Of a stretch of 64,000 nt of DNA, positions 55,321 through 63,098 are shown one piece after another. Every line of letters begins with the position of its first letter. The stretch's first letter is position 1. The translations under genes were made by a program, and so were the position numbers. The notes under the pieces were generated by a model that worked only from the letters and a program-made list of their open reading frames with translations, was not told the DNA's origin and did no database searches. Source of the stretch: Arthrobacter sp. CJ23 (GTDB lineage Bacteria > Actinomycetota > Actinomycetes > Actinomycetales > Micrococcaceae). The stretch is from contig NZ_CP102950.1 in assembly GCF_024741795.1 (NCBI RefSeq), positions 2,046,001 to 2,110,000 on the forward strand, given 5' to 3'.

Positions 55321-56262
55321 ATGAAAGCAGGTGCAGGCATGACGCCTTCCCCACATTCGACAGCAGCCGTCCAAACAGCAACCGCAGTGACCGACCAGCG
55401 CGCTCAAGTAGCCCAGCTGCACGGTGTTGGCGTGCTGTTCCACGAGGGCCGCTACTACGCATGGGGTGAAGAGAAAAGTGCAGGATCGCTCTTTACGTCC
55501 GTCGAGTGCTACTCAACTGAGAACTTTGCCGTTTGGCGCCACGAGGGGACTTCCCTTCGGCGAGGAGAGGCCGGCGATCTGGGGCCGGACAGGATCGTCG
55601 AGAGGCCAAAAGTCCTCTACAACCCCGACACGCAGACCTACGTGATGTTTTTACATATCGACTCACCGGATTACGCCGAGGCCAAGCTTGGCTTTGCCCG
55701 GTCAAAGTCACTGGTAGGGCCGTACGAATACCTGGGCAGCTCGCGCCCCCTCGGCAACTTAAGTCGGGACATCGGGGTATATCAGGAGCCTACCGGCTTG
55801 GGTGTGCTCATGTCCGAAGACCGGGAAAACGGGTTGCATCTGTACCGTCTGGCCCCGGACTACCTGAGTGTTGAGTCGGTTCTTTCCACTACTCTGAAAA
55901 ATGATGGAAGCCATGGTTACGAATCGCCGGCACTGGTGTTCAGCGGTGGCTTGTATTATCTCTTTGGCTCAGACTTGACCGGCTGGAACATGAACGACAA
56001 TAAATACGCCACAGCCGCCTCCCTTCTGGGCCCATGGTCGGAATGGCGGGATTTCGCGCCGCCTGGAAGCCGAACGTTCGATTCGCAGGTCAGCGCCGTC
56101 ATCCCCATCGTCGATTCCACTGATGTTTCCCATGTCTATTTCGGCGACCGATGGAACCGGGATGACCTCTACAACTCACTGCCACTTATCCTGCCAATCA
56201 GCATTGGCGGGGGGCGCGCAAGCCTTAGCTGGCTGGATGAGTGGTCCCTCGAACCCCAGTGA
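55321..56262 (+). CDS. GH43-like beta-propeller protein (galactanase-like subgroup)
   Basis: A 313-residue propeller protein. AQLHGVGVLFHEGRYYAWGE, then RIVERPKVLYNPDTQTYVMF and DGSHGYESPALVFSGGLYYL are typical of the GH43 subgroup with exo-beta-1,3-galactanases, in which the first catalytic Asp is replaced. No clear signal peptide is seen. Start 55321 or 55339. It lies between the small gene and the convergent LacI twin B. Its specificity, possibly arabinogalactan, is inferred. Confidence 0.75.
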   Translation: MKAGAGMTPSPHSTAAVQTATAVTDQRAQVAQLHGVGVLFHEGRYYAWGEEKSAGSLFTSVECYSTENFAVWRHEGTSLRRGEAGDLGPDRIVERPKVLYNPDTQTYVMFLHIDSPDYAEAKLGFARSKSLVGPYEYLGSSRPLGNLSRDIGVYQEPTGLGVLMSEDRENGLHLYRLAPDYLSVESVLSTTLKNDGSHGYESPALVFSGGLYYLFGSDLTGWNMNDNKYATAASLLGPWSEWRDFAPPGSRTFDSQVSAVIPIVDSTDVSHVYFGDRWNRDDLYNSLPLILPISIGGGRASLSWLDEWSLEPQ

Positions 56263-56304
56263 ATATTGCCGGGTCGAGATAGTCAGAGGTACCTCTGAGG
56301 CACC

Positions 56305-57339
56305 TTACTCGACGGCGGCAGTCGACTCCCGGATAACAAGCTTAGGTTTGATGCCCGAGGAACTGGGCGCAACGCCCGTGTCGATCGCCGAGGCCAACAG
56401 GGCGAATGCCCTGGCGCCCAGATCGCGGAAATCCTGCCGCACGGTGGTGAGGGCCGGGCGCCACATGGCAACGTAGGGCTGGTCGTCGAAACCAATCACG
56501 GAGACGTCCTCCGGGACGCGCTTGCCGTTGTCAAGAAGCGCGCTGATTACACCGATGGCAACGTCGTCATTGCCGCAGAAGACTGCCGTTACGTCATCTC
56601 TGGCCGCCAGCTCTTTGCCTACGCGGTAGCCGCTGGCTGGCTCCCAGGTGGCATGCACGACGGGTGGGATGGGGACACCGGCTGCCGTCAATGCTGCGCG
56701 CCAGCCTTCGGTACGGCCTGAATGTTTGCCCATTGTCGGAACGGAAACGTGGTGAACCGTCCGGTGGCCAAGCGACAGGAGATGGTTGGTTGCGTCCCTC
56801 CCCGCGCCGCGCTCATCGAGAAGCGCTGCGGGAGTTTTTCCAGTCCGCCTGCTTCCACCTCCGGCCGACACCAGCGGGACGGATTGGGGGAATGCCTTCA
56901 CCGCTGCAAGGCCAGGCCGGTCGAACTCAAGGATGATGACACCGGCAACGGGCTGGGAAAGGACGAGGTCGATGGCCGCGTTGACGGCGTCATCGTCATC
57001 GGACTCAATCACCGAGATGATCACGGACAGTCCGGCGTTCCGCGCGGCCTGCTCGATGCCTTCGATGGTCTTGGCATAACCGTAGTTTGAGGTTGCGCCG
57101 GTCAGCACGGCAACCATGGATCGCTTCCCGGACCTGGTGGCCCGCGCAGCTCCGTTAGGCCGATAACCGAGCTCCGCGACAGCATGCATAACCCGCTCGC
57201 GGAGTTCAGGCGCCACGTACTTGCTGCTGTTCAAGACCCGCGAAACCGTAGGCACGGACACTCCTGCGGCCTTGGCGACGTCGCTCAGCACGGGCACTTT
57301 CTGCTTTAGGGGATAGTCCGAATCCTTGGTCACAGACAC
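56305..57339 (-). CDS. LacI-family repressor (twin B)
   Basis: A 344-residue LacI protein. Helix-turn-helix VLSDVAKAAGVSVPTVSRVL is nearly the same as in twin A, so both may bind the same operators. The ligand domain is also very similar (VPLVSAGGG, DVTAVFCGNDDVAIGVIS). A site resembling the importer operators lies 49 bases upstream at 57388, fitting autoregulation. It is convergent with the GH43-like gene. Confidence 0.9.
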   Translation of the reverse strand: MSVTKDSDYPLKQKVPVLSDVAKAAGVSVPTVSRVLNSSKYVAPELRERVMHAVAELGYRPNGAARATRSGKRSMVAVLTGATSNYGYAKTIEGIEQAARNAGLSVIISVIESDDDDAVNAAIDLVLSQPVAGVIILEFDRPGLAAVKAFPQSVPLVSAGGGSRRTGKTPAALLDERGAGRDATNHLLSLGHRTVHHVSVPTMGKHSGRTEGWRAALTAAGVPIPPVVHATWEPASGYRVGKELAARDDVTAVFCGNDDVAIGVISALLDNGKRVPEDVSVIGFDDQPYVAMWRPALTTVRQDFRDLGARAFALLASAIDTGVAPSSSGIKPKLVIRESTAAVE

Positions 57340-57387
57340 CAGCGTAACGGCAATCCGGTGTGGACGGCCGAGGTTCTGGGTTTTGCA

Positions 57388-57401
57388 GGCAATCGTTATC
57401 T
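57388..57401. promoter_or_regulatory. LacI operator candidate before twin B
   Basis: GGCAATCGTTATCT shares 11 of 14 bases with GGCAATCGTTTTCC at 47856. It lies 49 bases upstream of the LacI twin B start, where it would give autoregulation and link the repressor to the lyase/importer region. Confidence 0.55.
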
Positions 57402-57485
57402 TCCGCTCTAGTGCTCTCGCCTACGACACGGGTCGAGCCCGTCTCCCAGGCCGGCCGCGGGCATGGCGCCTAAATACGGAGCGGC

Positions 57486-58019
57486 TCAGGCGGAGTTCGA
57501 CGACGGCGCGCGGCCGCCGTCGTCGTTCGCGTTCCGGCCGGACGCATCACCCAGCCGCCCGGCCGCCTCCTGTTGGATGCGCGCGGCTTTGGACGAATAG
57601 TCCGCGATGACGCGCAGTTCTTCGTCGCTGTACCCCTCCAGGAGACTCGCCATGCCGCCCATGAAGTCGACGAAGTGGGGCATTGCAGCCATGACCTGGT
57701 CCCCGACCAACTCGATCAGGACCTTCCGTTTATCGCCCTCGTGCCGGACCCGGCGTGCCACACCCTTGCTCTCGAGCCGTTGCATCAATCCCGTGACCGA
57801 GGCCGGAGCCAGCCCGGAATGTTCGCCGAATTCCCCCGCCGTCATGGGTCCGAAGCGCAGGAGGATGTCGATCGCCTTACCCTCGGTTGCGGACAGTCCG
57901 CGCAACTCGGACAGCTTTGTGTGGAACATGACGGCCGCCGTCGAAAGCTCCCGTCCCGAGGCAAAGACCGCCTCAAGCAAATCCTGGCGCTGAGTGTTGG
58001 GGCTCGGTTGGGTCTCCAT
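57486..58019 (-). CDS. MarR-family regulator
   Basis: A 177-residue MarR protein. The winged helix is visible in GPMTAGEFGEHSGLAPASVT, then GLMQRLESKGVARRVRHEGD, the wing being RHEGDKRKV. Helices at both ends form the dimer. It is divergent from the FAD monooxygenase at 58127 and probably represses it until a phenolic or drug-like ligand binds. A palindrome lies between them at 58085. Confidence 0.85.
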   Translation of the reverse strand: METQPSPNTQRQDLLEAVFASGRELSTAAVMFHTKLSELRGLSATEGKAIDILLRFGPMTAGEFGEHSGLAPASVTGLMQRLESKGVARRVRHEGDKRKVLIELVGDQVMAAMPHFVDFMGGMASLLEGYSDEELRVIADYSSKAARIQQEAAGRLGDASGRNANDDGGRAPSSNSA

Positions 58020-58084
58020 CCTCTGAGGCTAGCAAATTATTTCGTCTCACCGAAAGGATTGACGACGCCTGCTCGCCAACATAT

Positions 58085-58110
58085 ATTTCTTTTAACCGAA
58101 CGAAAGAAAT
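58085..58110. promoter_or_regulatory. MarR operator candidate
   Basis: ATTTCTTT and AAAGAAAT form perfect 8-base arms around a 10-base centre containing ACCGAAC, just upstream of the monooxygenase start. A related CCGAAAGG occurs near 58,052. MarR sites are usually dyads of this size. Confidence 0.6.
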
Positions 58111-58126
58111 CTCAGGGGAGTCCACC

Positions 58127-59392
58127 ATGCTGAACTGTCTCGTCATCGGGTCCGGAATCGCCGGACTCGCCACCGCCATCTCGCTGCAGAAAGCCGGCCA
58201 TCACGCCACTGTCTTCGAGGCCTACAGTGAGCCCTCGGACGGCGTCGGCGGCTTCCTCACCGTGGCCATCAATGGCTTCGATGCGCTGGAAACCCTCGGG
58301 CTCAAGGGCGCAGCCGCCGATCTGGGCTTCAGCACCCCGCAGATGTCCATGTATCTGGGTAGCACCGGGAAGCACCTCATCGACTTTGACTACGGCGGAT
58401 CCCTCTCTGACGGCACCACCGCCCGCACCATGACGCGTTCCGAGCTGTATGGCATGTTCCGCGAGGCGGCCAGCCGCCGCGGGATCCGCATCGAGTATGG
58501 CAAGCGGCTCGCTACGGTGAAGGAAGCGCCCGACGGCGTCACGGCCGTTTTCGCGGACGGCACCTCCGCGCGTGGAGACCTGGTGGTAGGCGCCGACGGC
58601 CTCCACTCGGCCGTGCGGCCGCTGATCGACCCCGCATCCCCGGCTCCGCGCAACATCCCCCTGCTCAACACCGGCGGGATCGTCGAAGCCGGGTTGCTCC
58701 CGGCAGAGCTCGTGGACGTCGAGCCGGGGCGCATGAAGATGGTCTTCGGCAAGCGCTGCTTCTATTGCTACATGCAGGACCCGGAGGGCAGGATCTGGTG
58801 GTTTGCCAACCCCCTGCAGCGGTCATCGGAGGATCCGGCCACCTTGGACCACAGCGCCCGCAAGTCCTGGCTGACTCACCTCGTGGCCGGGGACCGGACC
58901 CCCATGGCCAGGATCATCGCCGCTACTGACAGCATCGTCCGGCCGTACACCACCTCCGACTTTCCGAGCATTCCCAGCTGGCATCGAGGGAGCCTCGTGC
59001 TGGTGGGAGACGCTGCCCACGCTGCATCGCCGTCGTCCGGGCAGGGTGCCTCCATGGCCATCGAAGACGCCGTCGTGCTCGGGCGATCGCTTCGAGGCAT
59101 CTCGTCCGACGAGATCCCCGGCGCCCTGTCCCGCTATGAGAAAGAACGCAGGAGCCGGGCGGAATTGGTGGTCGAATGGGGCCGCCGGAATGCCGCCCCG
59201 AAGATCCGCGGCCAACTCAAGAGACTCTTCGAAGACCTGGTGTTGAAGGCTGTCTTCCGCTCACTCGCCCGGAAGACAGCCGACAACTTCGACTGGGTCT
59301 ACCGCCACCACATCGACTGGGATGCACCGGTGGTTCCCAGCGAGTCCGCTGCTCCCCGCCGGCCCGCTCGCCTCACACGTTCTGGAAAGTAA
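58127..59392 (+). CDS. FAD-dependent monooxygenase (TetX/aromatic hydroxylase type)
   Basis: A 421-residue class A flavoprotein monooxygenase. IGSGIAGLATAISLQKAGH is the FAD ADP-binding loop, VVGADGLHSAVR the DG motif, and LVGDAAHAASPSSGQGASMA (~290) the GD motif that binds the FAD ribityl chain. It hydroxylates an aromatic or polycyclic substrate using NAD(P)H and oxygen. Tetracycline-modifying enzymes share this layout, but many act on natural phenols. GGGGAG precedes the ATG. Control by the facing MarR protein is likely. Confidence 0.85.
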   Translation: MLNCLVIGSGIAGLATAISLQKAGHHATVFEAYSEPSDGVGGFLTVAINGFDALETLGLKGAAADLGFSTPQMSMYLGSTGKHLIDFDYGGSLSDGTTARTMTRSELYGMFREAASRRGIRIEYGKRLATVKEAPDGVTAVFADGTSARGDLVVGADGLHSAVRPLIDPASPAPRNIPLLNTGGIVEAGLLPAELVDVEPGRMKMVFGKRCFYCYMQDPEGRIWWFANPLQRSSEDPATLDHSARKSWLTHLVAGDRTPMARIIAATDSIVRPYTTSDFPSIPSWHRGSLVLVGDAAHAASPSSGQGASMAIEDAVVLGRSLRGISSDEIPGALSRYEKERRSRAELVVEWGRRNAAPKIRGQLKRLFEDLVLKAVFRSLARKTADNFDWVYRHHIDWDAPVVPSESAAPRRPARLTRSGK

Positions 59393-59585
59393 CCCTGCCG
59401 GCGTTGGCCCCGGACTGGGCTTCTCAGGACTGGGCGCCAGTGCGGAGTAATCGGGTAGAGAGCGGAGGGGTTGCCTGTTTGCGTCCGCGAGCCCCCATTT
59501 CATGTTTTCCACTCAAGTCAACCTGAATACCCTGTGTACCCTCCGACAGCGTCGGGCCGTGCGTCTTGGGGTAATGCGCGAGGGG

Positions 59586-59726
59586 TCAGATGAACGTCAG
59601 GCCGACCCAGGCAGTGGTGACGGGCGTGACGCCACCAAAGACGGCCCTGAACTCTTCCTCAAGTAGGGCACTCACGGACAGTTCGTCGGTATTCTCGTTG
59701 TTTTCTTCAAAGCGTGAGCCAGACAT
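59586..59726 (-). CDS. 46-residue peptide with double-glycine-type leader (possible RiPP/bacteriocin precursor)
   Basis: A perfect AAGGAG site six bases before the ATG supports expression. Residues 1-32 are acidic and end LLEEEFRAVFGG. Relative to Gly-Gly at -2/-1 there are Leu at -12, Glu at -8, Phe at -7 and Val at -4, the pattern of leaders cut by C39-type exporter peptidases. The remaining 14 residues, VTPVTTAWVGLTFI, are hydrophobic with four Thr and no Cys. It could be a modified peptide precursor, an unmodified bacteriocin or signal, or just a small protein. No exporter or modifying enzyme is recognised beside it; the upstream genes on the same strand are the metabolic operon. Confidence 0.5.
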   Translation of the reverse strand: MSGSRFEENNENTDELSVSALLEEEFRAVFGGVTPVTTAWVGLTFI

Positions 59727-59807
59727 CGTCGTCTCCTTAGAGTTGCATGTATAGCGGAGCACCCGCAGTGTCCGCGAGACATGCGGTGTGGATTGAGTGT
59801 TTGACGT

Positions 59808-60023
59808 TTATGTGGCCAATTCGGAGATCGTCCCGTGTGGAACGGAGTGGGAAAGCTCCACGGTGAACGTCTGGTGGTCATGTCGGGTCACCAGCACTCC
59901 GCGCCCGGGTTCCTTGAGAGCTTCCCGGATCGCTCCCTCGACGGCTCGGTCGAGCTTGTTCTCGAGCTCCCTGCGGTGGGTGATCCTGACCTCTATGGCA
60001 TAGCGGATCGTCGCGTCAATCAT
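59808..60023 (-). CDS. Small hypothetical protein, paralogue family member 3
   Basis: A 71-residue protein with AAGGA six bases before the ATG at 60023. GVLVTRHDHQTFTVELSHSV followed by PHGT matches members at 30062 and 54943. The N-terminal helix is highly charged (HRRELENKLDRAVEGAIREA). It is 89 bases downstream of the oxidoreductase and 81 bases upstream of the 46-residue peptide. Function unknown. Confidence 0.7.
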   Translation of the reverse strand: MIDATIRYAIEVRITHRRELENKLDRAVEGAIREALKEPGRGVLVTRHDHQTFTVELSHSVPHGTISELAT

Positions 60024-60112
60024 TGGGGTCCTTCTTCTGGCCTTGGTTTTTCTCATGGTCGTTGGTCTGGTGGGTATTGCTCCCTCGAACGGGAAGGGCT
60101 GACTTGCCGGCA

Positions 60113-61051
60113 TCATGGGGTTAGAACGAGCTTGCTGGGGGCGCCCTGTTGCTGCAGCTCCCAAGCCCGCTGGCAATCAGCGAGCGGGAGGGTCATCGTA
60201 TCGACGGTCAACGCGCCGGTGGCTGCAAGCCCGGTCAGTTTCAGGTAAGCGTCGCGGCGGACTTGAGCCGGCGGATCGACGTGGGCGAACCCGAGGATCT
60301 CCAGGCGTGTTCCGCGGATGAGGCTGGCCGGCAGCTGGATGGTTGCCGCGGCGGACTGGCCGATCTGGATGTGACGGGCGCCGCGGGCGGCGACGTGCAT
60401 GGCGGCCAGGGCGGGGTCGCCCCAGACCGGGTCGATGATGACGTCGAAGCCGCGGTCGCCTGCGACGTTGCGGAAGGCGCCCACCAAGTCGGCGTCCGGT
60501 GTGATCGTGACGGTCGCGTCGGCGCCCCGCTCAATGGAAAGGGCCAGCCGTTCGGGGTCCCTGTCTGCGGCGACCACCCTGCCCGCGCCGAGGGCTTTGG
60601 CGAGCTGGACGGCAACCGACCCGAGCGCGCCGGTCGCGCCGAGCACCAGCACATTCTGGCCGGGCTGCAGCTTCGCCCGCCAGGTGAGGGCGAGCCACGC
60701 GGCCAGTCCAGTGTTGCCAAGTGCGGCCGCGGTGACGTCGTCAACCCCGTCGGCAAGGTCGAGCAGATCATCCTCGGCAACGACTGTGCGTTCCGCCCAG
60801 GAGCCGTGAGGCGCCACCGGTGACGTGAAGAAGACCCTGCGGCCAGTGCCGGTCCGGCCTACTCCGTCGGCCCCGATCACGTAGGGCAGTGTTCCCGGGT
60901 CGCCGTAGGCGCCGGATGCCCGGGCAAGGTCGAGGTGGTGGACGCCGGCCGCGGTGATGTCGACGACAACATGGCCGGCGTCGGGCTGCGGGTCCGAAAA
61001 ATCTGCGTAGCTTGGCGTGGTTCCGGTATGGGTCAGAACGGCGGCTTTCAT
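60113..61051 (-). CDS. NADPH:quinone oxidoreductase/alcohol dehydrogenase-like MDR protein
   Basis: A 312-residue medium-chain dehydrogenase/reductase without zinc ligands (no GHE-x2-G motif). The NADPH-binding loop is VLVLGATGALGSVAVQLAKA (~145). MKAAVLTHTG is the usual start. It probably reduces an enone, quinone or enal. ATG at 61051 has AAGGAA; a 128-residue extension through the gap is rejected. It lies 65 bases after the FAH gene on the same strand. Confidence 0.85.
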   Translation of the reverse strand: MKAAVLTHTGTTPSYADFSDPQPDAGHVVVDITAAGVHHLDLARASGAYGDPGTLPYVIGADGVGRTGTGRRVFFTSPVAPHGSWAERTVVAEDDLLDLADGVDDVTAAALGNTGLAAWLALTWRAKLQPGQNVLVLGATGALGSVAVQLAKALGAGRVVAADRDPERLALSIERGADATVTITPDADLVGAFRNVAGDRGFDVIIDPVWGDPALAAMHVAARGARHIQIGQSAAATIQLPASLIRGTRLEILGFAHVDPPAQVRRDAYLKLTGLAATGALTVDTMTLPLADCQRAWELQQQGAPSKLVLTP

Positions 61052-61116
61052 ATTGTGTTCCTTCGTGTCTGGGTTGGGGGACTGGGTGGCCCGCGCTCGG
61101 CGATGTGCGCAGGTGG

Positions 61117-62055
61117 TCAGCCCGGTCGGTCTGTCTCGGCGGAGATGATCTGCACGCTGATTGTTCCGAGGCCGCTGATCCGCCCCTGGAGCTGGTCGCC
61201 GACGTGCATCCAGGTCCCGGTGCTGAGCCCGACACCGGCGGGAGTTCCGGTGAGCACGACGTCGCCCGGTTCGAGGGTCACGTGCTCGCTGATCCGGGAG
61301 ACAAGCTCGGGCACCGACCAGATCAGGTCGGAGGTGTTGGCATCCTGCCGGAGCTCGCCGTTGAGCCAAAACTGCAGCTGCAGGCTGGTGTCGTCGATGA
61401 AGCGTGCGGGTACGATGCCCGGCCCGAGCGGACAACTGTCGTCGAAGACCTTGCCGCCGAAGAGGTCAAACTTGACGAGGTGCTTGGGATGGCGCTGCCA
61501 GTCCCGCGCCGACAGGTCCAAGGCGATCGTGTAACCGGCGATGTGCTCACGAGCCCGGTCCACCGGGATGTGCCGGCCTCGCCGGCCGATGACGAACGCC
61601 AGCTCAAGCTCGTAGTCGAACTTCTCGGTCTGGGTGGGGTAGTGGACGGATCCACCCTGGCCGACGAGGGTGGTGGTGGGCGGTTTGAGGAAGAAGACCG
61701 GGATGTTGTCCTCTTTCGAGAAGTCCGTGTGGCCACCGTCGTTGAGGACGTGGTCGTAGAAGTTGGCGCCGGTGCAGATGACCTTGTTTGGGTACTGCAG
61801 CGGTGTTAGCCAGTCCTCGGGCTTTGCCGGCTCGGCGACCGGCCCGACTGGACTGCTCAAGAGGGCGTCGACGGCGGCAAGCAGCAGGGGCTCGGCGGTC
61901 TCCCAGTTGGCGAAGACGGTCATCAGCCCGGCCGCCGGATTGGCGGCCAGTATCTCGGGCGCGAGGTCGGTGAGCCTGTACAGGCGGCCGTCAGGGAGCC
62001 GGAGCACGGGGGTGGGCGTTCCGTCGATCCGGACGGTGGACAGGGAGAACGTCAC
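61117..62055 (-). CDS. FAH-family hydrolase/isomerase (fumarylacetoacetase-like)
   Basis: A 312-residue FAH-fold protein. FDYELELAFVIGRRGRHI (~145) carries metal-binding Glu residues, ALDLSARDWQ (~178) the Asp, and the end GDVVLTGTPAGVG (~270) is the family signature. It would cleave an acylpyruvate-type C-C bond or isomerise a dienoate, as in aromatic or sugar-acid breakdown. GTG at 62055 overlaps the kinase stop by four bases (GTGA), so it is coupled to the kinase. Substrate unknown. Confidence 0.85.
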   Translation of the reverse strand: MTFSLSTVRIDGTPTPVLRLPDGRLYRLTDLAPEILAANPAAGLMTVFANWETAEPLLLAAVDALLSSPVGPVAEPAKPEDWLTPLQYPNKVICTGANFYDHVLNDGGHTDFSKEDNIPVFFLKPPTTTLVGQGGSVHYPTQTEKFDYELELAFVIGRRGRHIPVDRAREHIAGYTIALDLSARDWQRHPKHLVKFDLFGGKVFDDSCPLGPGIVPARFIDDTSLQLQFWLNGELRQDANTSDLIWSVPELVSRISEHVTLEPGDVVLTGTPAGVGLSTGTWMHVGDQLQGRISGLGTISVQIISAETDRPG

Positions 62056-63098
62056 AGGGTCTGCTCCTTGATGTGCGTCGTGCCGGCGACGGCCGCACCG
62101 GGCGTCAGCATCCACTCGTCGACGATCGAGTCGACGGTCGATCCGGGCCGGGACATCAGGGCCCGGGCAAGGTCGCGCACCTGGCCGCGTTGCGGGGGTG
62201 CCAGGTACTCCACCGGGGAAGCGCCGTCGACGCGGGCCAGGGCGAGCAGCGGCAGCAGGGCCGCGACCCGGCCCATCAGGTCTGCCGCCGGCTCCCAGTC
62301 AATGTGCCGGGCGTAGCCATCCAGCAGCATGCGGACAGAGCGGTGCAGCCGCGCGGTGTGGTCGGGCACGATGATCGCCTTGAGCAGCAGGTGGTTCAGG
62401 CAGAACGCGACGTCGAACGCAGGGTCACCGAACCAGCCGCACTCCGCGTCGAGCAGTACCGGGCCATGCGGACCGAGAAGAATGTTCTTGGGGCTGACGT
62501 CGCCGTGCACCACCGTCAGATGCGTGCCGGCGGTCACCGCGGCGAGCTCCTCGATCCGGTCGGCCAGATCGGGGTTGGCACGGGCGGTGACCCGGAAATA
62601 GGGCTCGATGCGAAGGGCGCTGAAGTTGTCGTCGGTGGCGAACAGGTCCGCGGCCGAGGGGTCCTTGGCGCTCGCCGAGTGCAGCCGGCCGACCAGGTCG
62701 CCGACGGCGTGCGCGGCGGCCGGGTCTACCTGCCCGGCAAGGAGCTGGTCCTTCCAGACCGGGAAGTCCTCGGGCGGGAGGAATTGCATGGCGAACAGTC
62801 CGTCTTGCTCGTCGTGGGCGAGCACTTCGGGGACCTGCGTGGGAGCGACGGCGGCGGCAAACTGCAGCCACTCGTACTCCACCCGGTTGCGGGAGATGGG
62901 CGCGTGCCATTCCTGCGTCACCTTCAGCCGGGCCAACGCCCCTTTCACGCAAAGTGTTCGCCCAGGCAGGGACACCTGCCACAGGTCCGAGCTCACGCCA
63001 CCGGTCAAGGGGGTAAGTATTGCCTGTTCCTCTGGCTGCATCAGCTCGTGGCGGCGCAGGAAATCCTGCACGCGGGTCCGGGGCTCGGCGCCGTTCAT
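62052..63098 (-). CDS. Aminoglycoside phosphotransferase-fold small-molecule kinase
   Basis: A 348-residue APH/choline-kinase-fold protein. The ATP loop Lys is in TLCVKGALARLKV (~50), the catalytic loop is VVHGDVSPKNILLG (~198), and the metal site is VLLDAECGWFGDPAFDVAF (~213). It phosphorylates a small alcohol. It overlaps both neighbours by four bases, enolase upstream and FAH downstream, so its product is likely an intermediate of the same pathway. Resistance to an antibiotic is less likely in this setting. Confidence 0.8.
   Translation of the reverse strand: MNGAEPRTRVQDFLRRHELMQPEEQAILTPLTGGVSSDLWQVSLPGRTLCVKGALARLKVTQEWHAPISRNRVEYEWLQFAAAVAPTQVPEVLAHDEQDGLFAMQFLPPEDFPVWKDQLLAGQVDPAAAHAVGDLVGRLHSASAKDPSAADLFATDDNFSALRIEPYFRVTARANPDLADRIEELAAVTAGTHLTVVHGDVSPKNILLGPHGPVLLDAECGWFGDPAFDVAFCLNHLLLKAIIVPDHTARLHRSVRMLLDGYARHIDWEPAADLMGRVAALLPLLALARVDGASPVEYLAPPQRGQVRDLARALMSRPGSTVDSIVDEWMLTPGAAVAGTTHIKEQTL

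Noticed and set aside
58127-59392. Tetracycline-inactivating enzyme
   Set aside because: The TetX-like layout is shared with many aromatic hydroxylases; no specific tetracycline-binding residues can be confirmed by eye.
62052-63098. Antibiotic resistance kinase
   Set aside because: The APH fold alone does not show resistance. Overlaps with enolase and FAH genes point to metabolism.
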